This document shows positions 52,723 through 60,309 of a stretch of 64,000 nucleotides of DNA, piece after piece. The stretch lies in the NCBI RefSeq assembly GCF_003668875.1, contig NZ_RAWM01000028.1, positions 1 to 64,000 of the forward strand. The letters are read 5' to 3'. Position numbers and translations under genes: made by a program. The stretch is from Corallococcus interemptor. Lineage in GTDB: Bacteria; Myxococcota; Myxococcia; Myxococcales; Myxococcaceae. Every line of letters begins with the position of its first letter. Position 1 is the first letter of the stretch. Under the pieces are notes generated by a model. That model was given only the letters and a program-made list of their open reading frames with translations, was not told where the DNA came from and made no database searches.

Positions 52723-53967
52723 TCATGTCCTGCTCCTGAGGACGTCTCCGTCCAGGACGAACGCCCCGGGTACCCCGTCTGGAGCGTGTCCCAATCCAGC
52801 CAGCCTCCGCGCGGATTCACCGTCCGACTCACGGCACAGCAGCGCGACTTCACGGCGTCCCAGGCTCACGCACAGCGGGCCTCCGCCCGTGGCGGCCTCC
52901 AGCCTGCGGCGCTGGGCCTTGGTGAGCAGCCGCGCGCCGTCGTGTCCGTCTCCGCCCGTCACCGCCCAGATGCCGGAGAACGCCTCCGCCAGCCGCACCT
53001 CGCCCTGGTCGATGACGACGGGGCGCACGTCCGCGGGCCGCAGCTCCAGGTTGTGCCACGCCGCCGCGTCCACCGCTTCGGCCGTGAGCCCGGCGTCCTT
53101 CAGCGCGGAGACCGGCAGGTAGCGCACGAACTCCGCGTCCTCCAGCACGTAGAAGACCTCCAGCCCCGCGGGCCCCGGACGGAACAGCGCGCCCTGCGTC
53201 CCCGCCACGAAGCCCCGGGGCCGCAGCACCGGGCGCAGCGCTTCAAGAGACACACCGACGGACAGACCGCCCAGCCGTGAAGCCAATGCCTCCACGTGCG
53301 CGGTGAGCCCCTGCGTGCCCGGCGCGTCACGGTACGCGGCGTACAGCGACCCCACGTCCACGCGGCCCACGCCTCCCGAGGCCAGCTTCACCAGCAGGTC
53401 GCGGCCCTGGCGCCGGAAGCCCACGCCCGCTCGGCCCAGCGCGGCGGTGAGCGCGGCGGTGAACTCCGGGCGCAGCACCTGCTCCTCGGGCGCGGGCAGC
53501 GGAGGCAGGTCCGCGGCCTCCAGCTCCGCGCGCAGCAGCTTCGCCTCCGCGTCGAAGGGGTCCCGCTCCACGGCCTCGGCCACGTAGGCGCGAGCCCGAG
53601 CGCCCTCCCCCTGCCGCAGCGCGAGCACGGCCAGGACCTTCAGGGCCTCCGGATCGCCAGGGCTCAGGACCAGAGCCTCGCGCAGCTCGGCCTCCGCCTC
53701 GCGGTGCCGCTCCAACCCCAGCAGCGCTCGCGCGAGCCCCAGGCGCACCTGGAGGTCCTTGGGGAAGTCACGCCGCAGGGTCTGCATGAGCGGCAGCGCT
53801 TCCCGCTCCGCGTCCGCGTTGACCAGCGCATGCGCCAGGGTGAGGCGCAGCGTGGGGCCGGGCGTGCGCGCGGCCTCGGCACGCAGCGCCTCCAGCTCCG
53901 CCGCGCCGAGCACTTCACCCGCCTCCACCTTGCGGCGCAGGCGCTCCAGTTCCGCCGGGGAAATCAC
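52723..53967 (-). CDS. TPR protein with DUF1444-like C-terminal domain
   Basis: The 414-residue soluble protein has TPR repeats in its N-terminal 155 residues: TLRLTLAHALVNADAEREAL, VRLGLARALLGLERHREAEA and AVLALRQGEGARARAYVAEA. The C-terminal 240 residues contain YVLEDAEFVRYLPVSALKDA and AWHNLELRP. This resembles DUF1444 (YtpQ), a family of unknown function, as far as I can judge by eye. It may couple protein binding to an enzymatic or sensory unit. It lies 40 bases upstream of the end of the hybrid kinase gene, same strand, probably one transcript. Confidence 0.72.
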   Translation of the reverse strand: MISPAELERLRRKVEAGEVLGAAELEALRAEAARTPGPTLRLTLAHALVNADAEREALPLMQTLRRDFPKDLQVRLGLARALLGLERHREAEAELREALVLSPGDPEALKVLAVLALRQGEGARARAYVAEAVERDPFDAEAKLLRAELEAADLPPLPAPEEQVLRPEFTAALTAALGRAGVGFRRQGRDLLVKLASGGVGRVDVGSLYAAYRDAPGTQGLTAHVEALASRLGGLSVGVSLEALRPVLRPRGFVAGTQGALFRPGPAGLEVFYVLEDAEFVRYLPVSALKDAGLTAEAVDAAAWHNLELRPADVRPVVIDQGEVRLAEAFSGIWAVTGGDGHDGARLLTKAQRRRLEAATGGGPLCVSLGRREVALLCRESDGESARRLAGLGHAPDGVPGAFVLDGDVLRSRT

Positions 53968-54007
53968 GCGCGGACTCTAATGGTCCATGCCCGGAGCGCC
54001 CAGCCCC

Positions 54008-56056
54008 TCAATGGGTCGCGTCGTGCAGGTCCGTCTGCCCGGCGGGCTCGTCCTCGCCCCGGAGTTGAGAGAGGAAGTCGTCCAGGGCGCCCACGTCGAT
54101 GGGCTTGCGGAAGACAGCGTCCACCTGCGCGAGGTTCGCGCGGTTCTGTCCCCGCACGTCCATGCCGGTGACGATGGCCAAGAGCGCGTGGGGCGTGCGC
54201 TGCCGCAGCTCGCGCGCCAGCTCCCAGCCCGTCATCTCCGGCATCACCGCGTCCAGCAGCGCGGCGTCGTACGGATTCTTCTCCCACATGTGCTGGGCCA
54301 CGTCCGGGCTGTGCGCCACCTGCACGTCGTAGCCCTCCTCGCCCAGCACCTCCGCCATCATCCGCGCGTTGTCCAGGTCGTCGTCCACCACCAGCACGCG
54401 GCGCGCGCGCTGGGGCACGCGTGGCATGCGTCCCATCGCGGGCGTGGGCCGCGGCCCGGTGCCAGGCATGGGAGAGGGCTCCAGGGCCTCGCTGAAGCGC
54501 GGCAGCCGCACGATGAAGCTCGCGCCCGAGCCGTCGCGCCGGTTCTCCACCGTCAGCTCTCCGCCCCAGCGCTGCACCTGCGTGCGCGCCACCGCCAGGA
54601 ACAGCGAGAACTGCGGCGCCCCCGGGTCGCGGCGCAGCGGATCGAAGAGGCCCGCCAGCTCATCCTGCGTGTAGGGCCGTCCCCCGTCGTCGATGCGCAG
54701 GTCCAGCCAGTCCCCTCCGGCCGGACGGGAGTGGACCACCAGCGTGCCGCCCCCCTCCATCCGGTCGCGCGCGGACAACATCAGGTTGACGATGAGCTCG
54801 CGGAAGAAGCCCGCGTCCGCCTTCACGCCCCAGGGGAAGCCCAGGTCCAGCTCGGTGTGCACCGGGTGCTCGCGCTGCTCCAGTTCGCCCCGGGCCAGCT
54901 CCAGCGCCTCGCGCACCGTCTGGTCCACCGGCACGTTGGCCAGGCGCTCCTCGGTGCGCTGCACGCTGAACTCCTGCAGCCGCGCCACCAGCTCGCCAAT
55001 CTGGCGCACCGTCTTGTCCAGCGAGTCCACGTGCTCGGGCTTGTACTCGCGCCGCAGGAGCGTGATGCGCAGCCGCAGCACGTTGAGGAAGTTGTTGAGC
55101 GCGTGCGCGGCGCCGCTCGCCAGCTGTCCCAGCGCCTGCTGCCGGGTGCGCCGCAGGAGCTGTCCCTGGAGCCTGCGCACCTCGTCGTGCGCGTTCTCCA
55201 GGGCCTTGGTCTTCACCGCCGCCTCCGTGCGGTCGCTGAAGGTCTGGATGACGCCGGCGAGGACATGGTCCTCCTCCCACACCGGCGTGGCGCTCATCTC
55301 CAGCGTGGCGTCCCCGCCTCCGGGGCGCTCCACCTGCATCATCACGCCGCGCACCGGGGCCTTCTCCCGCAGCGCGCGCAAAAAGGGCATGTCCTGCACC
55401 TTGAAGGGCTCTCCCGTGGGGTGCCGCGCGTTGACCTGCGAGAGCACGGGCCCCAGCGTGCCGGCGGCGCGCGCGCCCACCACCGCGCGCATGGGCACGC
55501 CCATCAGGCGGCTCACCGGCGGCGAGGCGAAGGACACCATGCCGTCCGTCTCCGCCAGGAGGATGCCCACCTCCACGTGGTTGAGCACCGACTCCATCAC
55601 CGCGGCCTCGCGGAAGCGCACCTCCTCCGTCTTGAGCACGCGCGCGTAGGAGGCCTGCGCGGACGCGTCCGCCTCCCACACCAATTCCGACACCAGCTCC
55701 GCCACGTCCGCGTGGATGACGCCGCCGTTGCGGCGCGCATAGACGTAGAGCAGCACCTCCTGGAGCGACTTGAACTCGCGGGTCAGGTCCTCCGGCTCGA
55801 AGTTCTGGTCGTACCGGAAGGCCCCGTGCGAGCGCACCACCTCCGGCCACAGCCGCACCGCGTCCTCGCCCCGGTCCTGGAGCAGGCGGGCAAGCTCATC
55901 CAACAGATGGCGCAGCGGCGCGCGCAGGTCCCGGCCGGGGACCTCCACCTCGTACGTCTCCGCGCGCAGGCGCTTGGACCACAGGCGCGTGATGCGCTCG
56001 CCCTCGTCCGAGAGCAGGCCTGACAGCGCGGCGATGGCGTCATGGGAAGAAGGCAC
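54008..56056 (-). CDS. Hybrid histidine kinase with degraded ATPase domain and intact receiver
   Basis: The 682-residue protein has an RsbRD-like helical N-terminal domain (about 5-140), a PAS domain (about 160-280), a dimerisation helix with GAAHALNNFLN, a HATPase-like region and a C-terminal receiver. The receiver looks sound (VLVVDDDLDN, LLDAVMP, FRKP). The ATPase part does not. The N-box reads NLMLSARDRM with Ser for the Mg-binding Asn, G1 reads DDGGRPYT, and the GTGLGL box reads PQFSLFL. It may be controlled by another kinase. The start is uncertain: GTG 56056 is used and GTG 56098 is possible. Confidence 0.82.
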   Translation of the reverse strand: MPSSHDAIAALSGLLSDEGERITRLWSKRLRAETYEVEVPGRDLRAPLRHLLDELARLLQDRGEDAVRLWPEVVRSHGAFRYDQNFEPEDLTREFKSLQEVLLYVYARRNGGVIHADVAELVSELVWEADASAQASYARVLKTEEVRFREAAVMESVLNHVEVGILLAETDGMVSFASPPVSRLMGVPMRAVVGARAAGTLGPVLSQVNARHPTGEPFKVQDMPFLRALREKAPVRGVMMQVERPGGGDATLEMSATPVWEEDHVLAGVIQTFSDRTEAAVKTKALENAHDEVRRLQGQLLRRTRQQALGQLASGAAHALNNFLNVLRLRITLLRREYKPEHVDSLDKTVRQIGELVARLQEFSVQRTEERLANVPVDQTVREALELARGELEQREHPVHTELDLGFPWGVKADAGFFRELIVNLMLSARDRMEGGGTLVVHSRPAGGDWLDLRIDDGGRPYTQDELAGLFDPLRRDPGAPQFSLFLAVARTQVQRWGGELTVENRRDGSGASFIVRLPRFSEALEPSPMPGTGPRPTPAMGRMPRVPQRARRVLVVDDDLDNARMMAEVLGEEGYDVQVAHSPDVAQHMWEKNPYDAALLDAVMPEMTGWELARELRQRTPHALLAIVTGMDVRGQNRANLAQVDAVFRKPIDVGALDDFLSQLRGEDEPAGQTDLHDATH

Positions 56057-56230
56057 GCTCAAGGGCGCACGATGCGCACGCCCCGCTCGCCCGGCCACCC
56101 GTCCCCCGTTTCCCCGCTGCGCGGCAATGTCCGGCGCTCCACACGGACGCTCGCATCATGGGCACCGGGCGCCCGCCTGCCCGGCCGCCCTGGCCGCGGG
56201 GAGCGACCGTCCCCACCTTCCCCGGCACGG

Positions 56231-57016
56231 ATGAGCGTGAAGGAGCACAAGAAGAACGAACTGGAGCAGCCCGAGGTCTCCCAGCAGGCCATGGCGCAGC
56301 TGTTCCGTGGCGAGCTCAGCCGCTCGGACACCTGGCGGACGCGTCTGGACACGACGACGAACTGGGCGCTCACCACGACGGCGGCGGTCATCTCCTTCGG
56401 CTTCGCGACGCCGCAGAGCTCGCACGTCACGTTCCTGGTGGGCATCTGGATGGTGGTGTCCTTCCTGCTCATCGAGGCGCGGCGCTACCGCTACTACGAC
56501 CTGTGGAACCGCCGGGTGCGCCTGTTGGAGGACGGCTGGTGGGCGCCGATGCTGCGGCGCGAGCCGGTGGATCCGGACGCGCTGCGCGAATTGGCGGTGG
56601 AGATGTCCCGGCCGCAAATCCAGCTGTCGCTGCTGTCCGCCATCGCGACGCGGCTCAACCGCGCGTACGGGCCCATCCTCATCGTCCTGTTGGTGACCTG
56701 GTTCTTCAAGGTCTACAGCCACCCGCGGCCACCGCGAGACTTCGGGGACTTCTTGGACCGTGCGCACGTGGCCTGGATTCCCGGCCCGGTGGTGATGGGC
56801 GCGCTGGTGTTCCTCACCGTGGCGGCGGCGTACCTCTTCACCGCGTCCTTCTTCATCCGGGCGCCGCTGGGCGAGCTGCGCACCCGTCCCCGCGGACGCC
56901 GGGCCGCGCTCTGGGAGGCCTTCTACCGGCCCTACGCCATCCAGCGCCGCAAGCGCCCGAGGCCCCCGGGCGCGCGAGCCAGCACGCCGCGCCCGCCGGC
57001 CCCGTTCGAGCACTGA
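56231..57016 (+). CDS. DUF2270-family integral membrane protein
   Basis: The 261-residue protein has a soluble N-terminal stretch and two pairs of membrane helices: ALTTTAAVISFGFA with FLVGIWMVVSFLLIEAR, and GPILIVLLVTWFF with GALVFLTVAAAYLFTASFFI. The intervening RYRYYDLWNRRVRLLE is a signature I associate with DUF2270. The C-terminus is basic and proline-rich. Function is unknown. The ATG at 56231 is preferred; the upstream in-frame part overlaps the divergent kinase leader and lacks family features. Confidence 0.8.
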   Translation: MSVKEHKKNELEQPEVSQQAMAQLFRGELSRSDTWRTRLDTTTNWALTTTAAVISFGFATPQSSHVTFLVGIWMVVSFLLIEARRYRYYDLWNRRVRLLEDGWWAPMLRREPVDPDALRELAVEMSRPQIQLSLLSAIATRLNRAYGPILIVLLVTWFFKVYSHPRPPRDFGDFLDRAHVAWIPGPVVMGALVFLTVAAAYLFTASFFIRAPLGELRTRPRGRRAALWEAFYRPYAIQRRKRPRPPGARASTPRPPAPFEH

Positions 57017-57040
57017 AGTCGTGGACGTGGCAAACGAAAG

Positions 57041-57610
57041 CTAGAAGGCCTGCTGTTCTGCGGCGAGCAGGACCTTCATCGCGATCAACATTTTTCGCGG
57101 CCAGGACTGCTGATCAGGAAGCACCTCATACCCGTACTTCGAATAGAAGGCCTGGGCGTGCTCATCCTTGGCATCGACGATGATCGCCACACCTCCACCC
57201 TGGCGGCTTATCTCCATCGCGCGCAGATGAGCGTCACCCAGCAATGACTCGCCAATGCCAAATCCCCGGCAAAGACGATGACGTGCAAGCCGACCAATCA
57301 AGACCGCAGGATAGGCCCGGTAACTTGGCATCCGCTTGCTGCGAGTCACCTGACGAAACGTGTCAGAGGAAACTTCGCAAAGGGCCAGTGTATAGAACCC
57401 TAGAACAGGCGGTAGGTCAGGGCGTTCCTCTGGACGCGGCAGTACCCAGGTCCGGTTGACGTCAGCCTCGTTGTTCTGGCCTGCGGACTCGCGGAAAAAG
57501 CGATTGAGCTCTTCATGCTCGCACTCGAAACCACTTCTCCCATCCATGCGAGTCCGCAGCCGAAACGGAGGCAGGGCAAGAGCCTGCGAAGCAGAACCAG
57601 ACGAGGGCAT
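57041..57610 (-). CDS. TacT-like GNAT acetyltransferase toxin
   Basis: The 189-residue protein has the GNAT fold of type II toxins that acetylate aminoacyl-tRNA. The start reads FECEHEELNRFFRESAGQ, followed by VLGFYTLALCEV and PAVLIGRLARHRLCRGFGIG (the acetyl-CoA loop RGFGIG). The end has AQAFYSKYGYE, with the tyrosine typical of the active site. It lies 38 bases downstream of an antitoxin-like gene in the same direction, the TacA-TacT order. The surrounding DNA is visibly poorer in GC than the rest of the window, suggesting acquisition from elsewhere. Confidence 0.82.
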   Translation of the reverse strand: MPSSGSASQALALPPFRLRTRMDGRSGFECEHEELNRFFRESAGQNNEADVNRTWVLPRPEERPDLPPVLGFYTLALCEVSSDTFRQVTRSKRMPSYRAYPAVLIGRLARHRLCRGFGIGESLLGDAHLRAMEISRQGGGVAIIVDAKDEHAQAFYSKYGYEVLPDQQSWPRKMLIAMKVLLAAEQQAF

Positions 57611-57648
57611 GAGTGCCCGCGGTTCTAACTTGTTCTCCTGGGAATCAG

Positions 57649-57951
57649 CTAGCGACCAGACAAGCGCCGCTTGCGCACCAGCGCCAACAATGCCTCCGTT
57701 GGCTTGGAGGGGGCGTCAATGACTTCGAGGAACCTACCGAAGTCGCGCTCGGACAGGACGATACGCTCCGATTCAGCGGCCTTCACATCTGTGGCCACGC
57801 CTTGTTCATGACGTGCCACCGTCTTGAACTTGCGGCGGGCATGTGTCCCGAGTCGTCCCGAACTCTTCCAGCCAGCGGTCCTGATCAGGAGCCCACAGAG
57901 ATTCCGCAGAGACTCTGAGCTACTCATGATGAGCTGCAGCCTTAGTGACAT
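57649..57951 (-). pseudogene. TacA/DUF1778-type antitoxin, N-terminal domain lost
   Basis: The last ~40 residues (ESERIVLSERDFGRFLEVID, then APSKPTEALLALVRKRR) match the toxin-neutralising C-terminal tail of DUF1778 antitoxins. The ribbon-helix-helix DNA-binding part expected before it is not recognisable in this frame or the other two on this strand; instead there is RTAGWKSSGRLGTHARRKFK-type sequence. Either the N-terminus has been replaced or broken, or the real start is close to the tail. The upstream limit given is the longest open reading and may be too generous. Confidence 0.6.
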
Positions 57952-58313
57952 CTGTTCGCTCCTCCATGAGTGCGGCGCTGGAATTCATTCCAACGCGGAT
58001 CGATCGTCGACGATATCGGTCGAACAATAGACGCGCGGCCATGGTCGCGCAAGACACGCGCGCCTGCCGTGTCGAATGAATCCGACGCGAGACGTCGGAC
58101 TTCCCAGGAATATTCCCGGACGCCCCACCCGCCTGGCCCCTTGGTACAGGGTGCTGCCTTCTCTCTTCTTCGGGAGAATTCGGCATGGGTCCTACTGACT
58201 CACAGAGACGTTCGGGAATTGCTATCCAAACAGGACTCAGCCTTGCCTCCAGTCATGCCCAGGTTTCCAACCCGAGCCGAAAGGTCAAGAATTCGCCAAG
58301 GAAAGCAGCTACG
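57952..58313. other. Gene-poor lower-GC segment
   Basis: These 362 bases lie between the antitoxin remnant and the end of the HEAT gene. Base composition matches the toxin island rather than the host. On the plus strand 58183-58230 translates to WVLLTHRDVRELLS, faintly like the start of an ornithine-cyclodeaminase-type protein, but the frame soon becomes meaningless. I see no intact gene, inverted repeats of an insertion sequence, or tRNA. Confidence 0.5.
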
Positions 58314-60218
58314 TCAGCCGCTCACCTGCGCCATCAGCGCCATCACCCGCGCTCGCGTGGGGGCCTGGAGGTCCGGCCGCACCGCGATGGCCTGGAGCAT
58401 CTGGAAGACGGGCGTGCCGCCTTCCAGGTGCTGCGCCGCGACGGCCAGCAGCGCGGGCTCCTCGCCCGGCGCCAGCCCTCCGGCCACCACCCAGGCCCGC
58501 AGCTGCTCCAGCGCGCCCGCGTCCAGGGTGCGCGTGTTCAGCGCGTCCAGCAGCGCCCGCTGCACGCCCCGGTCCTTCTCCGTCGCCAGCGCGTCCAGCA
58601 ACAGCCGCGTGGCCAGTTCCTGAGGCGCGGCGCGCAGCGCGTCCGCCGCCGCGGCCCGCACGTCCGGGGACCCATCGCGCAGGTGCGGCGGCACCACGTC
58701 CACCAGCCGCTCCGCCCGCGTGCCGCCCATCGCCCGAAGCGCGTGCGCGCGCGCCTCGTCCCCGGAGGCCTGCGCCACGGCGGTCTCCAGCGTCCGCACC
58801 GCGGCGCGCGCCTCCGCCGACTCCGGATCCAGGTGCGAGGACCAGACGCCCAGCGCGTAGGACGTGGCCCGCTCCACCGGGACGTCGTGCTCCGTCCGGG
58901 CGCGCTCCAGCAGGCCGTTGATCATCACGCCCGTCTCCGGCTCCGGCTTCGTCAGGAACCCCGCGCGCTGCACCATCATCACGTACGCGCCCGCGTGCTC
59001 CCGGGCCTCCGGCGACTGGAGGAGCGTGCGCAGCGTGGCCTGCGCCTGCGCGTGGCCCGCGCCCACCAGCAGGTCCAGCATCAGCTCGCGCATGGCGGGC
59101 TTCGTGCCCGGCTTCAGGAACAGGCGCGTCAGTTCCTGGCAGCGCTTCGGCTCCAGCGTCAGCGCCGCGATGGCCCTCCGCGCGAACACGTCCAGGCCCG
59201 CGATGGCGTCCGGGCTGCCGGCGTCCTCCAGTGTCTCCAGCAGCTCATCCACCGTCATGCCGTCCGCCTGGCCGCGCAGCGCCGCCGTCTCCGGATCCAG
59301 CTCGAAGGCAATCTGCGACGGCGTGCGCACCACGAGCTTCTGTTCGTGCGACGGCGGCAGGGGCTGCATCTCCCGCGACTGGTACTTCAGCCGCAGGCGC
59401 AGCCGCTTGGACAGGAGCACGCGCCCATCCGTGCCCAGCGCGTCCAGCACCTCGTCCTGGGTGATGGCGACGAGGCGCCCTTCCGCGTCGCGGTCGAAGG
59501 TCGTGAGCGAGCCCAGCTCCTGCTTCGCCACCGTCGCCGAGCCCGCCGCGCGCAGGCTCTGGTAGCGCGTCCTCCGGCGCGTCAGCCGCGAGCTGTCCCC
59601 GGGCTCGAAGGCGAACGCCGCCTCCACGTCGCCCGTCTGCGTGGACTCCGTGGTGGTCCAGGACGCAGCGTCGCGCAGCTCGGAGGGGAACAGCTCCGCC
59701 GCCAGCGTCTGCGCGAACTGGCGGAACAGCGGCGGCTCCGCCTCGGAGAAGCGCACCGCCTGGAGCGCGCCGCGCGCATCCAGTTCCAGCCACGCGCTGG
59801 CGGTGTCCGGCAGGTGGGCCTGGAGCGCCGCCGCGTCGGGCAGCAGCGCCTGTCCGGAGAGGACGGCCTCGTGCCGCGCCAGCCGGCGCAGCGTCAGGCG
59901 CAGCCGCGTGCCCGTCGCGCGCGTCTCCAGCGCCTGGAGCGTCAGCTCACCCTCCAGGTGCAGCACGCCCTCCAGCTCCTGGGCCTTCGCGTCCTGCGCC
60001 GGCATGGGCAGCGCCACGCGCGTCAGGTCATCCCAGACGAGGTGGAACGTGTGCGCCTCGCCCACGCGCCAGCGGAACAGCGGCAGCCGGTGGGAGGACT
60101 CCGCGGCCTGCACCGTCGCGGCGGACGGGGATGACTCGGACAGCCAGAAGGGCAGCGCCCCCAGGCACACCAGGGCACCCAGGCCAGCCACGCCATGAAC
60201 GAGGGTCGAGCGACGCAT
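58314..60218 (-). CDS. Exported HEAT-repeat protein
   Basis: The 634-residue protein has an N-terminal signal or anchor segment (VAGLGALVCLGALPFWLSES). A beta-rich domain of about 280 residues follows (FRWRVGEAHTFHLVWDDLTR; GTRLRLTLRRLARH), vaguely like the lipid-binding N-terminal module of vitellogenin-type proteins. The C-terminal half is helical repeats of HEAT type (SPDVRAAAADALRAAPQELA; EKDRGVQRALLDALNT). The ATG at 60218 starts the leader. It follows the gene at 60310 by 91 bases on the same strand, so the two exported proteins probably work together. Function unknown. Confidence 0.72.
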   Translation of the reverse strand: MRRSTLVHGVAGLGALVCLGALPFWLSESSPSAATVQAAESSHRLPLFRWRVGEAHTFHLVWDDLTRVALPMPAQDAKAQELEGVLHLEGELTLQALETRATGTRLRLTLRRLARHEAVLSGQALLPDAAALQAHLPDTASAWLELDARGALQAVRFSEAEPPLFRQFAQTLAAELFPSELRDAASWTTTESTQTGDVEAAFAFEPGDSSRLTRRRTRYQSLRAAGSATVAKQELGSLTTFDRDAEGRLVAITQDEVLDALGTDGRVLLSKRLRLRLKYQSREMQPLPPSHEQKLVVRTPSQIAFELDPETAALRGQADGMTVDELLETLEDAGSPDAIAGLDVFARRAIAALTLEPKRCQELTRLFLKPGTKPAMRELMLDLLVGAGHAQAQATLRTLLQSPEAREHAGAYVMMVQRAGFLTKPEPETGVMINGLLERARTEHDVPVERATSYALGVWSSHLDPESAEARAAVRTLETAVAQASGDEARAHALRAMGGTRAERLVDVVPPHLRDGSPDVRAAAADALRAAPQELATRLLLDALATEKDRGVQRALLDALNTRTLDAGALEQLRAWVVAGGLAPGEEPALLAVAAQHLEGGTPVFQMLQAIAVRPDLQAPTRARVMALMAQVSG

Positions 60219-60260
60219 GAAACACTCCGGAAGAAAGTCGAAGGAAGAAGGCGAACCACT

Positions 60261-60289
60261 CCCCGGGGCCGTGGACACAAGCCCCGGGG
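60261..60289 (-). terminator. GC-rich hairpin between the two exported-protein genes
   Basis: CCCCGGGGC (60261-60269) pairs with GCCCCGGGG (60281-60289) around an 11-base loop, about 20 bases after the stop of the gene at 60310. There is no T-run, so it may only reduce read-through or stabilise the upstream message. Confidence 0.4.
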
Positions 60290-60309
60290 TCATGCGAGCC
60301 GCGCGCGGC

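Noticed and set aside
58183-58230. WVLLTHRDVRELLS on the plus strand, reminiscent of an ornithine-cyclodeaminase start
   Set aside because: Only about 14 residues look familiar, there is no good start codon, and the frame continues into sequence antisense to the HEAT gene. Too short to call a pseudogene.
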